Part shown: piece by piece, positions 40,597 to 51,600 of the stretch
Position numbering within the stretch: position 1 is the first letter of the stretch
Layout of the letters: each line of letters opens with the position of its first letter
Origin: Dipylidium caninum
Taxonomy: Eukaryota > Platyhelminthes > Cestoda > Cyclophyllidea > Dipylidiidae
Length of the DNA stretch: 64,000 bases
Assembly: GCA_017562135.1 (NCBI GenBank)
Contig: QEYB01000221.1
Coordinates: 62,001 to 126,000 of the forward strand
Direction: 5' to 3'
Notes under the pieces: generated by a model
The model's database searches: none
What the model saw: only the letters and a program-made list of their open reading frames with translations
Told to the model about the DNA's origin: nothing
Made by a program: the position numbers and the translations under genes

Positions 40597-41814
40597 AGCA
40601 GCTATGCTCAGTGCGGAACTTGGAACAGAACACACTCATAACTCGACTTATCCCTTTATGCGACTGTTAGTAGAGCTGGAATCAGATGAATAATGTGAAG
40701 CACAAGTCTTGTTGCCTATTTAAAGACAGTAGATTTGTCACTAATCTCCGCGACTCCCTCCTTTTATGGCCGCTCACTCGATTTTATTTACCTCCACGAG
40801 TAGATTTTCGAGGAGTGAAGACTGCAATTGTCACTTTTCCTAAATAGGCATCCGGTCTATGTTACTGGGGGCAGAGTTCATTTTGAGTTCCACCAACTTT
40901 GTCCACGGTGGCTCTGTTGTGGACACTCGCCACGTCAGGAAATAATACCGTATGGGTAACATAACGTTGGTTGGTGTGGCCATAGTCTATCAGAAACGAT
41001 GTCACAACAATGTACCTCAAATAGTCATGCATGTGCGACTGATCGGTAAAACAGTGGTTTTTGGACATGTTAAATCACACAATGCTTATGCGCTAAATTT
41101 GGAGAGTAGGATTGCTGCTCTCCGGACCTGCGGCTGGGCCCAAGACTGGGATTTGCGGTAGGCTGCCAGAGAACCGGTAAACGGAACTATCGGCAGCGAA
41201 GGGACGGAGGCAGTGACCACAAAGACCTCAACTTTTGAGGACTGTCGCTGGTCGCAATCATTTCGGCCCAATTAGAATGGGCTATGTACAAAACACCAGT
41301 CGAGACCATAAGTCGTTTCATTAACTCTCCCGCCATGGGCACAGTCAAATTTTTGTGGCCAGACACCACACTTATTTTGCAACACTCAAAATGTATTGCG
41401 TGGTTGTGACAGGGAAACGCATTTATTTCCACTACTTCAAGCACTGCTATAAATGGATTTGGGCTCCTTTAATACTAAAAAGGTTTACAGTGTACAACTT
41501 GGAAGTGGGAAATGAGTTTTCACCTATCTCCAGCACCCATTAACTACCAGCTATTAAGCCACCTTTTGTGTCATATGACACTTTTAGATGTTCAAATTGT
41601 CCTACGATGATTGAGAGACCTCACAGTGGCATGTAGGCATTTGACTGTGATTTTTAACGTAAATGTAAGGCGAAAAGACAGACTAGATTAAGAGGCATCC
41701 TCCCTACGAGCCCTACTGGCCACTCTCGAAGAGTCCAGTGGCATACTTGATGAAAAAGTATGAACGGTTGTTCTTGGCATTGAACAAAAAACCACCTTTT
41801 TACTAAATCAAAAG

Positions 41815-42016
41815 GTTTCCTGGTGGAAGGAGCGCGAATTACAGGAGATTTCCCTTGGCCTGACGACTCAGAACAAACGTTTCCAACTGCCTCGTCGATT
41901 TCACGAGGATTGGACGCTGGTTATTAAGAAAGCGCAACTTCGAGATGCCGGTGGATATTCATGCCAAATTAACTCCGAAACTGTTCTTGAGAAGATGTTT
42001 TACCTCAGAGTCATTG
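41815..42016 (+). CDS. Ig-domain cell adhesion protein, exon with C to G strands
   Basis: After an acceptor (…tcaaaag|GTT) the frame gives V-S-W-W-K-E-R-E-L, the C strand with the core Trp. It continues with R-F-Q-L-P-R-R-F-H-E-D-W-T-L-V-I, then the hallmark L-R-D-A-G-G-Y-S-C-Q-I-N (Asp-x-Gly-x-Tyr-x-Cys) and a G strand, M-F-Y-L-R-V-I. It ends G|GTAAGT in phase 1 with GT at 42,017-42,018. Joined in phase with the exon ending at 39,381, it completes one Ig domain of about 100 residues. The spacing and W-K-E-R, R-F-Q and D-W-T-L strings are characteristic of the Dpr/DIP/lachesin/IgLON class. The next domain, expected downstream, was not found before 43.7 kb. The phase and strand would allow splicing into the A1 repeat, but there is no direct evidence for that. 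Confidence 0.88.
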
Positions 42017-43683
42017 GTAAGTCAGAAGTTAAACCTTTTGTTAGACGGGAACGGTAGTCATTAAATGGATAATCTTCGACTAGTTTGTGAACCAGGTTGA
42101 AGGGGAAGTGGGTCAACGGAATTTAACATTAAGTAACTGACAAAAAATCTCCATTAGGTCCTATAAATTAAAAATGTGTGCGGTGAATTCAGCCCGAACT
42201 CTAAGATAATTTTGTTGAATGTCATCACAGCGATGAGGTAGGCGATAGCGCTAATAGACGACTTTATTGTCAGAGCCGATGGTTTTTAATAAGACCCGTT
42301 AAAATTTTTAATTCTCATTCCGCTTGACTGACTTACTTCCCTCCTTTTCGTTCGTATTGCGCTCCGGCTCTTGTAAGGTGGCTTTAAGGTAGTAAAATAA
42401 ATCTTTTCCTTCGACTTTACCTTTTCTCTCTCTACCTCTCTCTTTCAATTTTCTCTTACTAAACTCGGGATTAATTAAACTTATTACGATTGTCTTCAAG
42501 TTGAGAAAAAAAATCTTACATGAGCGGGAACTAAAACAAGGCCAACAATTAAAATGTGCCCCCAACTGTCAACATAGTCTAGGGTGAAATGGGAGAAGCA
42601 GTTAAATAATACATCGGGCAGTTTTAAACCAATCAAGTTGTGCAGACGAATGATGTACTGACAGATGCTCGGATGAACAAGGCCTCTTTACATGTAGGAA
42701 GTTCAGCTTAAAAGGCGTATTTTTAAATTGCGTACCACCGTCTGTAGAAAAAGCGGAGAAGAAGACGGCAACGGAGCGATCCTATTGGCTGGTGAAGGAT
42801 GAGGCGTATAGCGGCGGAAATTCCGAAGGTACTCACGTTATTTCCATCCATCTTTCTGAGTAATACCACTAAAAACTTAGTTGGCGTAGACATACGCCCC
42901 CAAGACATCCTGATAAACCTCTAGGGGAATATTTATACAGTGAGACATTTCCTTGCGCATCGTAGGTCGACTTTTATGCTTAGTGGAGGTCAAAGTTAAG
43001 TGCCCACGTCGCTCCGAAAAAGTCGTTGTCCAATCGCTCTATTTAGTAATTTACTTTAAGTTATTATGCTCCTACTACCTTTTTTCTAATCACTTTATTT
43101 GTGTTCCTGGCTGAATGGGAAGTTATAATAGTTTTCTTTTGCAACTGTTTTTAGGCCGAAAACCTGTACATAAGCAATCCGACTTCACAGTTAACCCCTT
43201 CCTGATCAGACCTCGGCCCCCCCTCCCCGGTGAGAGGTCACACAAACCTCTGAATGACGAGAGATTCCAAGTCAGTCCCAGTTTCAAAACTACTTCAATA
43301 GGATGTCGTCTCTCCGGGTTCTCGATATACCTCCTATCTCTCCAAACAATTAGCACGATTGGACACCTCCTTATTTAAAATCTTTATGGTGTATCTTTTG
43401 GCTCAGATGAAGTTTATCTCCATCCTACGTGCATTCTCTACGAAACCGGTTTTACACTGTAAATAGACGCCATTGGTTTATACTGTGTTCCATGAAGACA
43501 ACATTCAAATCGGCACATACTCCCCTTGTCTGTTATTACCATCATCCATTTCGGGTGGTGAGACCAACGCTAAGCAGTAACAGTGGTTGTAGGTGGGGTT
43601 AGTCTTTAAAACATGATGATCATAATGTCGAGTCAAGAAGTCTACTCGTCATCTCGGAGTTCCAAGGTCCCCTTTCCTAGCAT
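42017..43683. other. Intron or intergenic DNA before the repeats
   Basis: The sequence contains no exon I can identify. A block near 43,185-43,235 is C-rich and Pro-coding in one frame but lacks supporting splice sites. Confidence 0.4.
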
Positions 43684-43743
43684 TTTGTAATGAATCGGGC
43701 AGTTCTAGGACGGGGTAAGATGGTGGCAAAACAGCTAGCTTTA

Positions 43744-44067
43744 TCACCTCCCGCTCAGCATGTCTGGAAAGGAGTTAAAGCACCCCTCAACCCGTAGTTT
43801 GTGAGTACCACAAACCATAGTTGACTTCCCCATTAGGGAAGGAAATATCAGCATGTCGAGACATGTCCCTCGTTGATTATGAGAAGACTTTCGACAATAG
43901 AAAGTGGAGTTTGGGGATATTATTATGGGGTAGGAGGACACCAGAACGCTCAGAGGAATGGTAGATCTGTGGGTATGCATAAGCAGAAAATATGGTTGCA
44001 TTAGCGAAAGCCAAACCGTTAAAGGGACTTTTAAATTGTACTCCTCATTCAAGCATAACTTCAGCAC
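43744..44067 (-). other. ORF conserved between A1 and A2 (outer end)
   Basis: A frame on the minus strand of A1 and on the plus strand of A2 (57,479-57,679) shares blocks such as R-K-S-S-H-N-Q-R and V-C-G-T-H-K-L-R. The two copies differ by several amino-acid changes but keep the frame over about 65 codons. No family is recognised. It lies antisense to the Ig-like gene direction. It may be a passenger frame in repeated DNA. Confidence 0.2.
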
Positions 44068-44170
44068 TTCTCTCCCTGTCTAATGAAGAATTACACATAA
44101 GGTGAAATTTCATCTCTCTAAGTGGCTAAATTTATACGCGTCCCAATGATTATTCCAAAGTATTTATAAT

Positions 44171-44641
44171 TCATGAATCCGTCGCTTGATATTGAGTGGC
44201 TTTGGGGACCGAGATGTTCTTAAACCCCATTCGGACATCGGTTATGCATGGAAGTCGGTTGGAAAAGCCACTGTCTCTCCACTCCTGCATTCGCATATAG
44301 AACGCAACCATTATTAATGCGTCTTCACGGTTGACGGAGGATGCTTTGAAACAACGGTTGTATTTGCTGGAGGTTTCCAAGCAACGCCGAATTTGGCCAC
44401 ATGCCGTTATGTCCTCAATAACACCTGAATTTGAGGTCCTTTTGTGAATAACGGAAGTGTATGAGACGCTTGTTCTGTGACTTTTTATTCCAGATTTATG
44501 AGAGCGGGTGGAGGAAAGTGGTATAAGCAAGCACAAAGAAGCCCGGAAAATAACACACGCCTCGAGGCGAAGTGGAGTTGGCATGCCGATGGCGATTGAA
44601 TCGTCAGTTGCTTCAAGTGGATTTTGGTTGTCACCCATCAA
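44171..44641 (-). CDS. Unrecognised 156-codon ORF in A1, broken in A2
   Basis: An open frame starting M-M-G-D-N-Q-N-P-L-E-A-T, antisense to the Ig-like gene. The matching A2 sequence (56,802-57,273, plus) keeps both halves but is split by a stop and frameshift near 57,029-57,064. The second half still aligns well (S-S-V-N-R-E-D-A-L-I-M-V). No signal peptide or known motif is seen. It could be a real gene that has decayed in A2, or an accidental long frame. Confidence 0.25.
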   Translation of the reverse strand: MMGDNQNPLEATDDSIAIGMPTPLRLEACVIFRASLCLLIPLSSTRSHKSGIKSHRTSVSYTSVIHKRTSNSGVIEDITACGQIRRCLETSSKYNRCFKASSVNREDALIMVAFYMRMQEWRDSGFSNRLPCITDVRMGFKNISVPKATQYQATDS

Positions 44642-46549
44642 ACAGTGTTATAAAATAACACAAACTTTGCCTTTGGGCAAAATTCTCATCGATATTGCGT
44701 GAAATATGTGCACAAAATGGAGTAAACTAACTGGAATCAAAAGTAACGATAAGGGGTGGTTATGAATTGCAGCAGAGGACCGATGAAGACAATGTTAGCC
44801 ATGCCGACATTAAGCCCCTATTTTGGAATAAAACGGACAGAGATGTCCACATGAAATAGACAATATCAACCACCGGGTAGAAACCTTCAACAAAGAAAAC
44901 TTCGTTGGATGTCTTAAAGTGAATAACCGTTTAAAATAAGGTGTTGTGCCATAAACTGGCTAACTTTAAAGTAAATTGCATGTTAGGACACTAAGTGGTT
45001 CAAGACAAAGTCGTTTTATGTAATTTGAGGTCTAATTCTAAAGAAGTACAAAATTGAGGAAAAGCAGACAGACTGACGAGGGGGCATTTGGAGACCGTAA
45101 GTAAACAGCGATTCTCCATTATTTCATAAAATATGAGACTGAGCTGAGCTAAGGACATTTATCAAAATCAGGGGAGATTATCTTACACACGACGAAAAAG
45201 TACAGTTGATTAGAAATGACCCTTGCACCTAGGCAGTCAGAGTGGAATGTTCCAATCTAAAAAAAAAATGGACAAAAAACTAGAAATTCATGGAAAGTCA
45301 CCAGTCTCCAACAGACACAGATTCGTCAACAACGTCCTGTGAGAAACGAAGAACGCACCACCCTAGCGTGAAAGCGACTGACCCAAGGATGGTTAAATAG
45401 GCCAAGCGGGTGTCCTCAATTCCTCTCGTCGAGAGTGTTTGGTTGCACAAAAAAGCGCTGGAAGGCTCCTCTCCTCTCCTACGTGATTTAACTGGCACTT
45501 ACTCTCTCCGTCTCGAACTCTGTTAGAAATTCCAGTCGCCATATTCCACCCTAGCGTGGCGCTGCCCCAACGATATCTCCTTCTCCTCTGCCACTTTGAC
45601 ATTTTGTGCATTCGACCACCTGCATGGCTCATACACTCATCCCAGCGACCTCCAGAGCACTTAACCAAGTCGGATGTCTTCAAAGTCACTTTCTCTTCCC
45701 AGTCTCCACACTGTTGTGAATAACAACTGTGCACAGGATTCAGCCAAACGCCATCTGCTCTGAAACAGAAAAAGTGTACTTAGCGAGCTGGGATGCATGT
45801 TCATTTGTAATTACCAATTTACCCTCATGTACCCTGATCAATTGCTGTGTTGTGGAGACGTGGAAATTGTTGAAAGGTGTCAACGGAGCGAGGTAACATG
45901 CTGAGCGTGAACGCTCTTGTCAATAAGGAATCAACTCACCATGGACTGGTGAAATGAAGGCTGGCGGATGGAAGTAGGTGAGGGTTAGTCCCCCAGGCAA
46001 CCCCTGTAGAAATGGTGGGCTGATGGGCAGCTGAAGTTGAATTTGGTTGCTTTTCGGACACGCCTTTTGGAGCATCATCTATCTTGTGGACGTAAGGTGC
46101 ATTGGGATTTTCAACACGACAAATCACGACAGCCAACTTGTCTGTGCACGTGATCACGAGCACCGTCCAGCTCTACCGCATTGGCACAAACAAACTGGGT
46201 GATTTTAAATATACTACTCACTCGCCATTCCTCCCTACCTTCAAGAGTCGTTGCATGTGACCACAAGGTGGGGGGGGGGGCGGAGGAACCTGTTGTTTGG
46301 ACTACAGCCATCTCCAACCCTGCCAACTGAAAACATCTACTCGCATGAATTGAGTAACGCGTTCTAACCAGCCCACCTACCCTTCAGACGACTTCATTGC
46401 TCACCAGCTACCGTGAAGATCACTTCACAGAACGTGCACATCACACACTTATCGATCAGACTAATATGCTTCGGATGAACCACTTCAAATGTTCGTCTGT
46501 GACAACCGCTATTTCCTCCCTTAAGCCTCTAATCATACCTCATTTCCAG

Positions 46550-46675
46550 TGCTGCCTCAACACCAACATCTCCCGTGACCATGCAGGTGAACAGCAAACC
46601 AGAAGGCTCTTTCACCTTCACTCAGTTTGCTTGTGCATCGACTGACGTGACCTTGCCAACACGCCTCATATCAAG
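46550..46675 (+). CDS. A1 Ig-like gene, upstream exon R
   Basis: An acceptor (…tcatttccag) and donor (TCAAG|GTCATC) bound a 126-nt block that is open in all three copies (A2: 54,324-54,449 minus; A3: 58,242-58,367 plus), always 126 nt. In that frame it reads V-N-S-K-P-E-G-S-F-T-F-T-Q-F-A-C-A-S, which looks like the B strand of an Ig domain with its Cys. How it joins the next exon was not resolved. Confidence 0.5.
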
Positions 46676-46784
46676 GTCATCGGGACTGTGGCAATGGAGG
46701 CCTCATATAAGGGATTGTCTGCGTCAACCTCCGTGGTGAGCGCACTGCGACCTCGACAACAACAATGTCTTCTCTCGTGCACCA

Positions 46785-46862
46785 ACTCTTCTCCTTCTCC
46801 TTCTCCTTCTCCCTCCTCCACCTCTCCGCCCCTTCTCCTCCTCTCTCCTCCTCCTCCTTGCC
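46785..46862. repeat. Polypyrimidine tract (A1 copy)
   Basis: A long CTT/CCT-rich tract that precedes an acceptor-like sequence (…ctcaaccag). The equivalents are at 54,117-54,215 (A2, purine-rich on the plus strand) and 58,478-58,572 (A3). Lengths and motifs differ between copies. Confidence 0.75.
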
Positions 46863-46940
46863 TCCTCAACCAGTCAGTTATGGCCAATTGCTATAATTCG
46901 CCCCGCCTATACGTGCTCTGACGACTTTGCCTTCCCCTAG

Positions 46941-48248
46941 GACTGCCAAAAGCCCATGGTCACTCCTGGCGACGGACGTGTTGTCAAGGCGAAATTAGAG
47001 TCCCCGTTTAGCTACAGCACTATACTGCCGGGTGTATACAATGTAAGACGTTGCGTTTGTGTTTTCTTATTTTACTTGAACCTAGCGCGTCATCTCTGGA
47101 ATGCACGATGTCGATAGTGGGAGGTCGATGCTCAACTCTCTATTCGATTGCTTCGTGGAGCAAGGCAGGTCCACAGAGACTTTCGTTCAGGCCTTTCGAC
47201 CACATTCATGACTTTGTTTTGCGTTTCATCACCCTCTTCACACTAGACGGTCCGAATCGGAGTGTGGCGAGATTGAAGGGAATTATGAATTACGGACTGC
47301 ATGAGGTCACATTTCTGAGTGACACGGCGATCCCAATCACGGTTCTCTTCTACTGTGATCACTACTGGCCAGAAGCAGTATCGGTGAGCATGATCGCCCC
47401 TACTTTAACTGATTGTTTAGACAGCGTCCAATGGGTATTATCCGTTGCCTCTCGTCAAAAACGCCAAAAGGAAGCATATCGTCACCTTCTCTGTATATAT
47501 CGGGATAATTCAATTTGTGGACAGGAATCGAACGTGTGTCTCCCAATCACGTTTTATTTCAAAATATGAGAATACAAAACCATAATAGCATTCAACTCTA
47601 GGTCACCATTTATTTAATGAACGGCGAAATTTACGAAACGTGATGGAGAAACGTCCCAATTTTCGACAATTCCTCGCACATTCTCAATTTTGGTGAGTGA
47701 TTTTTTATAATAAGTGCTCTATCGGTTAAACATAAGAAATAACACGACGTCTAATCTCCCTACTTGCAGTGATAGAAAAGGGTGTTCGTTTATCAAAAGA
47801 TTCACATTAACAGTTAAACGCAACTACGATGTAGACTACTACTGCGTCGCCGTCGACCATCATTACTACACATACACCATCGTGTGGGGTACGTGAAGTC
47901 GCCCTCTTCCTCACACTCACCGCCTTTGTCCACCAACAGTCCACTAATCAGCCAGCTTGCTCTTTTAGACAGCGACGCGATCATTTCGTAAGTCACTGGT
48001 CGCCCCTTTGTTAAAAGACAGTCTCAAACCTCACAGAATAAAAGGTCGCTTCTCTTCTTAGCCATGGATGATGTCATCGAAGACCTTAATCTCCATAATA
48101 CCAATCGGAGATATCATGACGGAGATTTTAGGCTCAGCCGACAGACACAGCCTCCACCACTGGCTTCTCATAATAGGTAGGAATGCCGATTTTATTAATC
48201 ATCTCCTTCACTCATTTAGTCGCGTCCGCTTGCACTTTCCTCATGTGA
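46941..48248 (+). pseudogene. Ig V-like surface protein gene, copy A1 (frameshifted)
   Basis: Exons by GT/AG borders: S 46,941-47,042; U 47,086-47,215; V1 47,247-47,383; V2 47,421-about 47,504; V3 47,602-47,692; V4 47,770-47,888; micro-exon 47,969-47,987; C1 48,062-48,176; C2 48,220-48,248 with stop TGA. V1 has V-L-F-Y-C (first Ig Cys), V2 V-Q-W (core Trp), V4 D-V-D-Y-Y-C (second Cys). V1 to V2 is split by a 37-bp intron. Compared with A2 and A3, this copy has a 2-base loss in U, single-base changes in V1, V2, V3, V4, the micro-exon (19 rather than 18 nt) and C1. It also lacks an upstream Ig exon kept in A2. As written it cannot give the full protein. The frameshifts could be real decay or sequencing errors; the lost upstream exon argues for real decay. 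Confidence 0.6.
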
Positions 48249-48699
48249 TGAAAATCGACCATGTAATATGCCTCGTTTGATGATGTGGTTAACAGTAAAC
48301 TCATGTGAGCAGACGAAATCTCGTGTGGAGGGGCGAGGGCAAGTGGAAGGAGCGGGGTTGAATGAGGCCTTTTATTAGGCATCGTTGTAGCTGAAGAGGT
48401 GGGGTAGATGCATCCGTCACAACGGAGATATTTCGATTGTACGTGAATTGACATGGCTGGGGGATTAGTGAAAGGCGGGACGAATCACAACTCTTCTCAG
48501 AATCGTGGTTCCAGTTTCTAAACACTCGGTAAACTGTGGTGTACGTTTGAGTCGCTTGCATTCCAACGTGAGCATCTCTTTGGGAGGAAGGACAACTGAA
48601 TCAATTCACAATGCAAATTAGAAGCATGAAGGAGTCCTCGCATGCCCTACAGCCCCTCAGTCTACTCGCTCTGACCACAAACGCCTCCGCCGTTTCTCT

Positions 48700-51600
48700 T
48701 CCACTATTTTCTACGTTCATCTATCACGCCTGCTCTCATGCAGGCTGCAGGCAAAAGTATGGTACCAAAAGCAAAGCACCAATTCAACACTGACGTCGAC
48801 CCCGGTCCTTTTCACCACCTTACCCACATCGCAGACCTCTGTCATGTCGCCGGAAGTCGGAGTGAATGCAGGCGTCACTGTCAGGCTACAGATTAATTGG
48901 GGCGAAAGTTGGAGGCCTACAAACTACGCACTATCCACTCTACTCCACTCTGCAAGTGGTGGGCCTCACTTCGCAGCGGACCCACGCCATACCACCTGAA
49001 GCCTGCTGACCACACTTCACAGCCACATGCCTGCTGGAACGCAAAGAGTATGTCACAATGCTGGTGACACCCAGGCAACTAAGTAAAATACCCAACCTTG
49101 ACGTGGTCTCAGGCAAAAGTCCAGCAACCAGGTGGCATCGCGATGCGTGTGCTCCTGGTGACAGACGATGCGTGGCAGATGGCGCCACTCGCCTGCATCG
49201 TCATCTTGGCGCACGCCAGCCCTCACCTCACACAGTGCCTTCATGGTGCACGAGGCAGCCACAGTGTGGACAGAGCATCGGTGAGAAGTGTAGAGGGCGA
49301 GCGAGGCCTGTTCCACGTGTCGGGCAGATGGACTCACTCCATTCGAGGCAGGTAGTAAGGATTTCTTCATTTCATGTAGTCCACGCTAGTCCCTGTCAAA
49401 AGGGAATTTACGTGTGGTGCAATGGTGTAGCGGGAGAGTTCTCCACACTTCTCCCCTTCTCTCACCACGAAAGTGGTTGGGAGCACGCGAATCGACTGCA
49501 TGGAATTGAGGACCTGCTCAGCACACGAGGTCTTTCACCAGTTTATACCACTTTCGACGTAGAATGCCGCCGCAACCACTGCCCGCTTGGCATACAGACC
49601 ACGCGGTCGATCACTTGTTACCTGAAGTGGTTGCCATCGGGGTGGTGACATAAGTCTTCCTCGTTGATGGAACTAGCGAATGCTGTGTAGGTCTGTTGGA
49701 GGGGTGATCTGATCTGTGGCATCTCCGCATGAAATCATGGTAAGGGTAAAAGGGTCCTTTCACGACGCCAGTCGGTGAAGGTGTGAGGACTAAACACACT
49801 TATACTGACATGCAAATGCCCTTTGCATTTTGAATGTGCTTTGTCAAATATGACGACCATTTCACGCAGCTCAATGTGAGCATTCGAGCCAGCTGAAACA
49901 GAAAATTTCGTCGCAGCCGAGTGTATTCATCGTCCAGTCTTTTGTGGCCTTCATCCTCTAAGTACCCTGATTGGCATCACCGGTTGCGCTGCAGCCACAA
50001 ACATGCGTGAGGGAGGAAGATGAGTGGGCTTCCAGACAAAATGAGTTCGTGTCGTCACATTGTCTCTGTAATCACGCAAATCGCTTGCGTCCATCCTCTT
50101 GGATCGTGTGAGGCAGCAGGAGGGAGGGGAGGGGAGGGGAAGGGAGGGAAGGGGAGGGGAGGCGGGGACGGGGACGGGGACGGGGACGGAGACGGGGACG
50201 GGGACGGGGACGGGGACGGAGACGGAGACGGAGACGGGGTTGGTGGGTTCAAGACCGAGTGAATGTGTGATCAAAAAACTCATCTTGCCTGCAAACACCC
50301 TTTCTCTCGAGGGCCACAATGCAGGCTTGAGCGAGACGCGGGCCTTCCTGCGAAGAAGGAGGAGGACCAGAGAATATTCGTCTCCACTGTCTACCCGTTT
50401 AGCACAGGAGTGGGAAGACGCGAAGGCGTATTTGTAGCCTCCAAAGCCGCAGTTGAGTGAGGTGAGGTTAGCACTAGCCCTGCTGCGATGGTAGGGTGCG
50501 CCGAAATTAAGGACACGCATCGCTGCCAAGTGGAATGATTATCGGCACCATGGTGCGATGCTGTCACGAGGACGCTGTGAGGTCGCCCTGACAAACGTGC
50601 CATTCTCTTGCCACACGTCGATGGTGGTATGCAGCCTCCACAATGAGTTTGCCGGAGCGGGAAGACTCCCGACGAAGCCAGGTCAGATGACCGGCTGGCC
50701 AGCCGAATGTATGAACGATGGGCGGAGAGCGTGCAAGTAATCGGCTTCTCTGACAGTGAAGCTGCACTGTGGAGAGTGGCACGTGGGGGGAATCAGAAAC
50801 GAAGGACAGAATGCCCGTGCACATTTCGTCTTCTTCTTCTTCTTCTTCTTCTTCTTCTTCTTCTACTTCTCCATCTTCTTCACTTGCCCACTCCAGTTCG
50901 TTATGGCCAGCTGACTTCGAGTTATCGCGTAAATGCACTATGAGGTCGGCTAACTTTGAAGCCATTCATTCACTGCCTGCGTTCGGCGATCGAGTGTGAT
51001 CGAGCTTGCGTTTCCACAGAGACATGCTCTCAGCTCGAAAATTTGTCCAGGTGCCGACGATAAACCAACTCCATGAGTTGTCGCAGAACAATTTTTGTCG
51101 ACAACGATGAGGAATAAAGTGGTCGTGTACACAATACGCCTGACGGCATGCTTGATGAGATCTCAGCAGGAGGCCAGGAGAACCACCACCACGACCACCG
51201 GAGAGGAGTTGTAGAAAGGGCGCGGTGTTTATGCGGACGAAAGTGGAAGTTGGGAGTGAGGGGAAGAGCCTTTGTTTGCATTAAGTTCAAGGGTGTTAGG
51301 ACAACCAATGATGGTTTTCAGAGGATGATGCATGAAACAGTAAAGTCGGCTAGAGATGAATGCATTGGGCTTTTGAGGTGAGTGGGTGCATATCTTATCT
51401 GTCCAGTAGGTATGGCACGTAGTTGGAGGCACAAAGACTGTCTCGGGGAGCAACTACACGAATTCACGTCAGAGGAACTTGCATGGACCTGTGACAAAAT
51501 GACTCTTCACTTAGTGAAAAGAAAACCGAACAAACCTCCATGCAGTTAAGTAGTAGCCCGAAATATCCGTTAATCGAGGCAACACGCCACCTTCAACCAG

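Larger units (their letters stand above)
43684..48565 (+). repeat. Repeat unit A, copy 1 (A1)
   Basis: This segment is repeated in reverse complement at about 52,415-57,740 (A2), and its right part again in the same orientation at about 58,150-60,245 (A3). The left border is seen where cattttgtaatg (A1) matches cattacaatcg (end of A2). The right border is where similarity fades after aaacactcggtaaactg. The A1/A2 copies differ by many substitutions and indels. A1 lacks about 190 bp present in A2 at 55.82-56.02 kb, replaced by some 55 bp of unrelated, A-rich sequence near 45,255-45,305. Confidence 0.85.
49951..50529 (-). other. Antisense ORF spanning the hexamer array
   Basis: A 192-codon frame on the minus strand, in part V-P-V-P and V-S-V-S repeats from the GGGGAC array. 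Its N-terminal part reads A-N-L-T-S-L-N-C-G-F-G-G-Y-K-Y-A-F. In B2 (plus strand, about 62,088-62,618) a one-base insertion shifts the frame. It is antisense to the better supported B gene. I think it is probably not a real gene, though the long frame and Ig-like look are worth noting. Confidence 0.2.

Noticed and set aside
49053..49188. A minus-strand frame with H-V-A-V-K-C…M-A-W-V-R, and another with I-V-C…D-A-T-W-L-L, both Ig-like.
   Set aside because: They overlap the opposite-strand exon pair that has a conserved micro-intron and a paralogue in A2. Only one strand is likely to code, and the plus strand of B1 has the better support.
50564..50965. A minus-strand frame with a poly-Glu run and an Ig-like stretch (V-Q-L-H-C…H-L-T-W-L-R).
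   Set aside because: It is antisense to the better supported B gene and the Glu run is the CTT microsatellite. The Ig-like look might be coincidence, as both strands of this GC-rich DNA give such strings.
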